From: Bacillota bacterium
GTDB taxonomy: Bacteria; Bacillota; UBA4882; UBA8346
Assembly: GCA_023392595.1 (NCBI GenBank)
Contig: JAEVYU010000056.1
Span: forward strand, 82,109 to 146,108
Reading direction: 5' to 3'
Length of the DNA: 64,000 nucleotides
Below the pieces are notes generated by a model. The model saw only the letters and a program-made list of their open reading frames with translations, was not told the DNA's origin and searched no databases. Positions within the stretch are counted from its first letter, which is position 1; every line of letters starts with the position of its first letter. Position numbers and translations under genes: made by a program. Below are positions 60,459-64,000 of this stretch, one piece after another.

Positions 60459-61247
60459 ATGAGCATATTGCAGTCTGTTATTCTTGGACTTGTCCAGGGC
60501 TTAGGCGAGTTTCTGCCGATTTCCAGTTCAGCCCACTTGGTTTTAATACCCTGGTTATTCCAATGGCCCGATCCTGGCCTGTCATTTGATGTTGCTCTTC
60601 ACCTCGGTACGCTATTGGCGGTGGTGTCTTACTTTTGGCGGGATTGGCTGGATTTAATCCGGCATGGCCTTGGAACAGGGTTTAAAACCAGGCAGGGAAA
60701 ATTTTTTTGGTATCTGGTCATCGCTTCGATTCCGGGAGCAATTATTGGAGCTTTACTTGAAAAAAAAGTTGAAACTACTTTCCGCAGTCCCCTCATCATT
60801 GGTACGATGCTTATCATTATGGGACTGGTTCTGTATTCCGCAGATCGTTTCGGCCGCAAACGGCAAGAAAGCGAAGGGATTTCCTTTTACCAAAGTCTTA
60901 CCATCGGTATTTCCCAGGCATTAGCCGTCATTCCCGGTGTTTCCCGCTCCGGTATCACAATAACCAGCGGGTTATTTCTCGGGCTGACCCGGGAGGAAGC
61001 CGCCCGGTTCTCTTTCCTTTTGTCAACTCCGATTGTCGCCGGAGCCGGTCTTCTCAAACTTAAAGATCTGGGTAGCGAAACGATTCAGCTTCCTTTTATT
61101 GTCGGAGTCCTTACCTCGGCAGTGGTTGGCTTTCTGGTTATCGGCCTTTTGCTTCGATGGCTGCGCAAGAGTAGCTTTTTACCGTTCGTCTGGTACCGCC
61201 TGTTTTTGGGATTGAGTGTGATCACCCTATTCTTGATTCGAAAATGA
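60459..61247 (+). CDS. uppP: Undecaprenyl-diphosphatase (BacA/UppP)
   Basis: Membrane enzyme that removes one phosphate from undecaprenyl pyrophosphate to recycle the carrier for cell wall synthesis; it also gives some bacitracin resistance. 262 aa. The motif GLGEFLPISSSAHLVL holds the catalytic Glu and Ser residues, and the usual Thr before Glu is Gly here. The second motif is VIPGVSRSGITITSGLFLGL (PGxSRSG with the essential Arg). About eight membrane spans. AGGGGAG precedes the ATG. No operon partner. Confidence 0.95.
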   Translation: MSILQSVILGLVQGLGEFLPISSSAHLVLIPWLFQWPDPGLSFDVALHLGTLLAVVSYFWRDWLDLIRHGLGTGFKTRQGKFFWYLVIASIPGAIIGALLEKKVETTFRSPLIIGTMLIIMGLVLYSADRFGRKRQESEGISFYQSLTIGISQALAVIPGVSRSGITITSGLFLGLTREEAARFSFLLSTPIVAGAGLLKLKDLGSETIQLPFIVGVLTSAVVGFLVIGLLLRWLRKSSFLPFVWYRLFLGLSVITLFLIRK

Positions 61248-61439
61248 GGTTGTTCCGGCGAGCCGCCGGGATGGAATATGAGACGAGTAAAACTATAGCT
61301 GAAGTGGAATCGGTCATTTATGGAGAAATGAGCGAGCCTTTAAAATCCCAGTTTCAAGTCATGACGAAACCTTTTTTACGGTTGTTTTTTTCTTTCACCC
61401 AATCGTCCGGCTGATTTTTCGAATTGTTTTTTTCCATCA

Positions 61440-61625
61440 ACCGATGATCGAAACCATTTCAGCAATTGTTTATTCCTTTCAACCAATCGCCCGAGTCATT
61501 TTTTTAATGGGTTTTTCCGATCATCCAATTGTATTTTCTCATCAGCCCATCGTTTTTTTATTCCAACCCATCACTTTTTACTATTATCCAATCGTTAAAA
61601 TCATTTCAGCAATTTTATCTCCGGC
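61440..61625. repeat. Imperfect tandem repeat region past uppP
   Basis: Units of about 21-24 bp around 'catttcagcaattgtt', 'tttcaaccaatcgcccgagt' and 'tttttattccaacccatc' alternate. The theme (ATTTCAGCAAT, CAATCGTT) recalls the 22.4-kb array. The 70-codon open frame it creates has no ribosome site. No gene in 61248-61677. Confidence 0.5.
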
Positions 61626-61677
61626 GATAAAAAATCCCTTCGGGTTTAAAAAATAACTCAGAGCAGAATCATTTCCC

Positions 61678-63345
61678 TTATTTCCCCGTCTGTCTGCTCT
61701 TTTCCCTGATCTCCACCCGACGGATTTTCCCGTTAATGGTTTTTGGCAACTCAGCGACAAATTCAATCAAGCGCGGATATTTATAAGGCGCTGTGGCATG
61801 CTTAACGAAATTCTTAATCTCATCCGCCAGCTCATCAGAGGCGGTGTAATTCCGTGTGAGCACAATGGTTGCTTTGACAACCTGCCCGCGCACCGGATCA
61901 GGCGCACCGGTAACGGCACATTCCAATACCGCCGGATGCTCAATCAGTACGCTTTCAATTTCAAAAGGGCTAATCCGGTAACCGGAGGATTTGATCACAT
62001 CATCGGTTCTGCCAACGTACCACAGGTAACCGTCCTCGTCCTGCCAGGCAGTATCCCCGGTATGATAATAACCGTCATGCCAGACCGCATCCGTTCTCAG
62101 CTTATCATTATAATAACCGCTGAAAAGACCGGCCGCTTTGCCATGCTTGGTGCAAATAACGATTTCGCCGACTTCCCCGGTTGGAACCGGTTGACAGTTC
62201 TCATCCACAATGGACACTTCATATTGGGGAGAGGATTTTCCCATCGAACCGGGCTTTGGCTCCATGCCGATCCAGTTTAATACCGTCAAGGTAGTCTCAG
62301 TTTGTCCGAAACCTTCCATTAGCTTAAGACCGGTGTATTGATAAAATTTATTGAACACTTCTGGATTCAGAGCCTCTCCGGCTGTGGTCGCATATTTTAG
62401 CGAGGACAGATCAAACCCTTCCATCCCTTCTTTGATAAAGAAACGATAAATCGTCGGTGGTGCGCAGAAAGTGGTGATTTTGTACTTTTGGATTTTCCCC
62501 AGCAGATCGCCGGGGGCGAACTTATCGAAGTCATACACAAAAACCGCCGCCTCCATCAGCCACTGGCCATACAACTTGCCCCATACAGCCTTACCCCATC
62601 CCGTATCGGCAACGGTAAGATGCAAGCCATCGGGATCGACATTATGCCAATGCTTTGCGGTGACAATGTGTCCCAGCGGGTAGGCAAAATTATGGCACGC
62701 CATTTTAGGCAGGCCGGAAGTACCGGAAGAAAAATAAATCAGCATCGGGTCATTGACTTTTTGGTTTTGAGAGCCACAGGGGCGCTCAAAGTTTTCGGAT
62801 GCCGCTTCCATATTCTCCGTAAAGCTGTACCAACCGTCTTTTTTCCCCTTGGCGGCAATTTTCACGGTAAGCGAAGGGCACTGAGCCTGCGCCTCGTCCA
62901 CATAATCGGTAACCTCACCCATGACTGTACAGACTATGGCTTTAACCCCTGCCGCGTTAAACCGGTAAACGAGATCCTTGGTGGTAAGCAGGTGGGTCGC
63001 AGGAATAGCGACGGCGCCCAATTTATGTAATGCCACAATCGAGAACCAGAATTCATAATGCCGCTTCAAAATCAGCATCACCATATCGCCTTTTCCAATC
63101 CCGAGGCTCTTAAAAAAATTGGCTGTTTTATCGCTGTATTTTTTGATATCCCCAAAGGTGAATATCTTTTCGACCCCACTTTCATCACACCATACCATTG
63201 CCCTTTTATTGGGCTCAAGCTTTGCCATCTCGTCCACAACATCATAACCGAAGTTGAAATAGGCCGGGACATTTAGGCTGAAGGTTTTTAGCATTCCATT
63301 TTCATCATAGGTTTCATTGACATACTTTCGGTGAAGTCCTTGCAT
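61678..63345 (-). CDS. AMP-forming acyl-CoA synthetase (acetyl-CoA synthetase-like)
   Basis: Activates a carboxylic acid with ATP and CoA. From ATG 63345 it is 555 aa. The P-loop YFSSGTSGLPKMACHNF, the A5 motif YATTAGEALNPEVF/MEGFGQTETT, the hinge motifs YHTGDTAWQDEDGYLWYVGRTDDVIKSSGYRISPFEIESVL and the catalytic Lys in PKTINGKIRRVEIR are all intact. The N-terminus (HRKYVNETYDENGMLKTFSL) and overall form match the medium/short-chain synthetases that pair with an XRE-cupin regulator in Clostridia. That regulator lies 109 bp upstream, but truncated. Confidence 0.9.
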   Translation of the reverse strand: MQGLHRKYVNETYDENGMLKTFSLNVPAYFNFGYDVVDEMAKLEPNKRAMVWCDESGVEKIFTFGDIKKYSDKTANFFKSLGIGKGDMVMLILKRHYEFWFSIVALHKLGAVAIPATHLLTTKDLVYRFNAAGVKAIVCTVMGEVTDYVDEAQAQCPSLTVKIAAKGKKDGWYSFTENMEAASENFERPCGSQNQKVNDPMLIYFSSGTSGLPKMACHNFAYPLGHIVTAKHWHNVDPDGLHLTVADTGWGKAVWGKLYGQWLMEAAVFVYDFDKFAPGDLLGKIQKYKITTFCAPPTIYRFFIKEGMEGFDLSSLKYATTAGEALNPEVFNKFYQYTGLKLMEGFGQTETTLTVLNWIGMEPKPGSMGKSSPQYEVSIVDENCQPVPTGEVGEIVICTKHGKAAGLFSGYYNDKLRTDAVWHDGYYHTGDTAWQDEDGYLWYVGRTDDVIKSSGYRISPFEIESVLIEHPAVLECAVTGAPDPVRGQVVKATIVLTRNYTASDELADEIKNFVKHATAPYKYPRLIEFVAELPKTINGKIRRVEIREKSRQTGK

Positions 63346-63453
63346 TATGATAGTCTTTCCTTTCGTCACGCTCAAAGAGGAAAGTGGAATTTGACACTTA
63401 CCTCGAGTTTGTTTATTTTAAAAATACTTTTGAAACACAGGAAATTACAAATT

Positions 63454-63849
63454 TTATTTTTCGGGTTTGGGAATCACAATTGCCAGAAATTGGCATTCAG
63501 TGTCATTCGCGGCTATCATGCCGTGCCGGTGACCAGAATCATATAACACACTGTCCCCAGCGTTTAACACTTCCACATGCCCGTCAAAGTCCACTTTGAG
63601 GCTGCCTTTAAGAATGTAATCAAACTCCTGCCCCGCATGGGTCGAATAATTAAGCGGTTTATTCTGCGCTTCCCGGTCGTAAGGAACACTTACCAGGAAA
63701 GGCTCCACCATTTTGTCCTTGAGCCTGTAGGCCAGGTGCTTGTAATCAAAACCTTTTCGGCGTTCAATCGGAAGCCCGCCACCTCTTCTCACGACTGTGT
63801 AAAATGAAAGCGTCGGGTTGCTGCCGGTGAGCAATTCCACGATATCCAC
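63454..63849 (-). pseudogene. Cupin half of an XRE-cupin regulator, N-terminal HTH missing
   Basis: The usual partner of this synthetase is an ~180-aa protein with an XRE HTH and a C-terminal cupin. Here only the last part remains: from SFLKCAQRFKVDIVELL, with a TGA just upstream in frame, through YTVVRRGGGLPIERRKG and HAGQEFDYILKGSLKVDFDG to the cupin end SVLYDSGHRHGM...FLAIVIPKPE. I find no HTH-coding sequence in the 150 bp left in the window. A GTG at 63849 with AAAGG 6 bp ahead could still start a 131-aa cupin-only protein. Confidence 0.65.
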
Positions 63850-64000
63850 TTTAAACCTTTGAGCACATTTTAAAACTCAACTTTCGCACCTTGAAAACAA
63901 AGGAAAACAGCTTAATTGCATAAGATAGCAGCAAATATGAACAAGAATTGACAAATCGATAGAAACAATATAAAAACACCCCTTCATTTGGTATAGTGAA

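Noticed and set aside
61444..61656. 70-codon ORF past uppP
   Set aside because: Low-complexity repeat translation without a ribosome site.

Overview
The window reads as the chromosome of a spore-forming Firmicute. The evidence is sigG and spoIIR, a CotA-type laccase, YjcZ-like mini-proteins and strong AGGAGG-type ribosome sites. A Limnochordia/Hydrogenispora-like saccharolytic anaerobe is my guess from gene style only; no rRNA is present to test it. No rRNA operon or plasmid replication gene was seen.

Regions. (1) 0-3.5 kb is gene-poor and scrambled: a transposase-nuclease tail, a radC-like gene split into two pieces, duplicated DUF6809-like DNA, a GC-rich structured stretch and an XRE regulator. 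(2) 3.7-19.3 kb is a complete type I-C CRISPR-Cas locus. It has two arrays (40 repeats; 36 repeats including one degenerate), a minus-strand operon cas3-cas5-cas8c-cas7-cas4-cas1-cas2, a REP-associated Y1 transposase overlapping the cas3 open frame, and a WYL regulator. Both arrays carry homologous leaders. (3) 19.3-22.6 kb holds dispersed repeats and a mobile-element-like P-loop ATPase. (4) 22.6-30.4 kb is a disaccharide phosphorylase locus (GH65, beta-phosphoglucomutase, sugar ABC transporter, LacI regulator with visible operators). (5) 30.5-33.5 kb has an AlkZ-related protein, spoIIR, sigG and tRNA-Leu(GAG). (6) 33.5-48.7 kb is a mosaic of small, duplicated and decayed genes: spore-coat-like Phe/Arg/Gly-rich proteins, CotA, and an orphan effector with an eCIS-core (DUF4157) domain and a papain-like protease domain. 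(7) 49-50.4 kb is an ArsB/NhaD transporter behind an attenuator-like leader. (8) 50.5-58.4 kb is a beta-glucuronidase/ABC transporter locus with a two-component system. (9) 58.9-64 kb has a CBM2-linked SGNH hydrolase, UppP, an acyl-CoA synthetase and a truncated cupin regulator.

The main discovery is at 15331-15512, between the head of the cas operon and the WYL gene. A plus-strand small RNA gene begins with a CRISPR-repeat mimic. It keeps the repeat ends exactly (GTCG and CGTGGATTGAAAC) but has a different, fully paired stem. After the mimic comes a guide whose first 16 nt match a site 120 bp upstream at 15 of 16 positions. The only mismatch is at position 6, and the site is directly preceded by TTC, the type I-C PAM. 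A terminator hairpin ends the gene. The target lies in the region upstream of a 54-codon ORF, the transposase and the cas operon. This is the expected anatomy of a crRNA-like regulatory guide (CreR/CreA type) that would let Cascade repress its own operon or a guard toxin.
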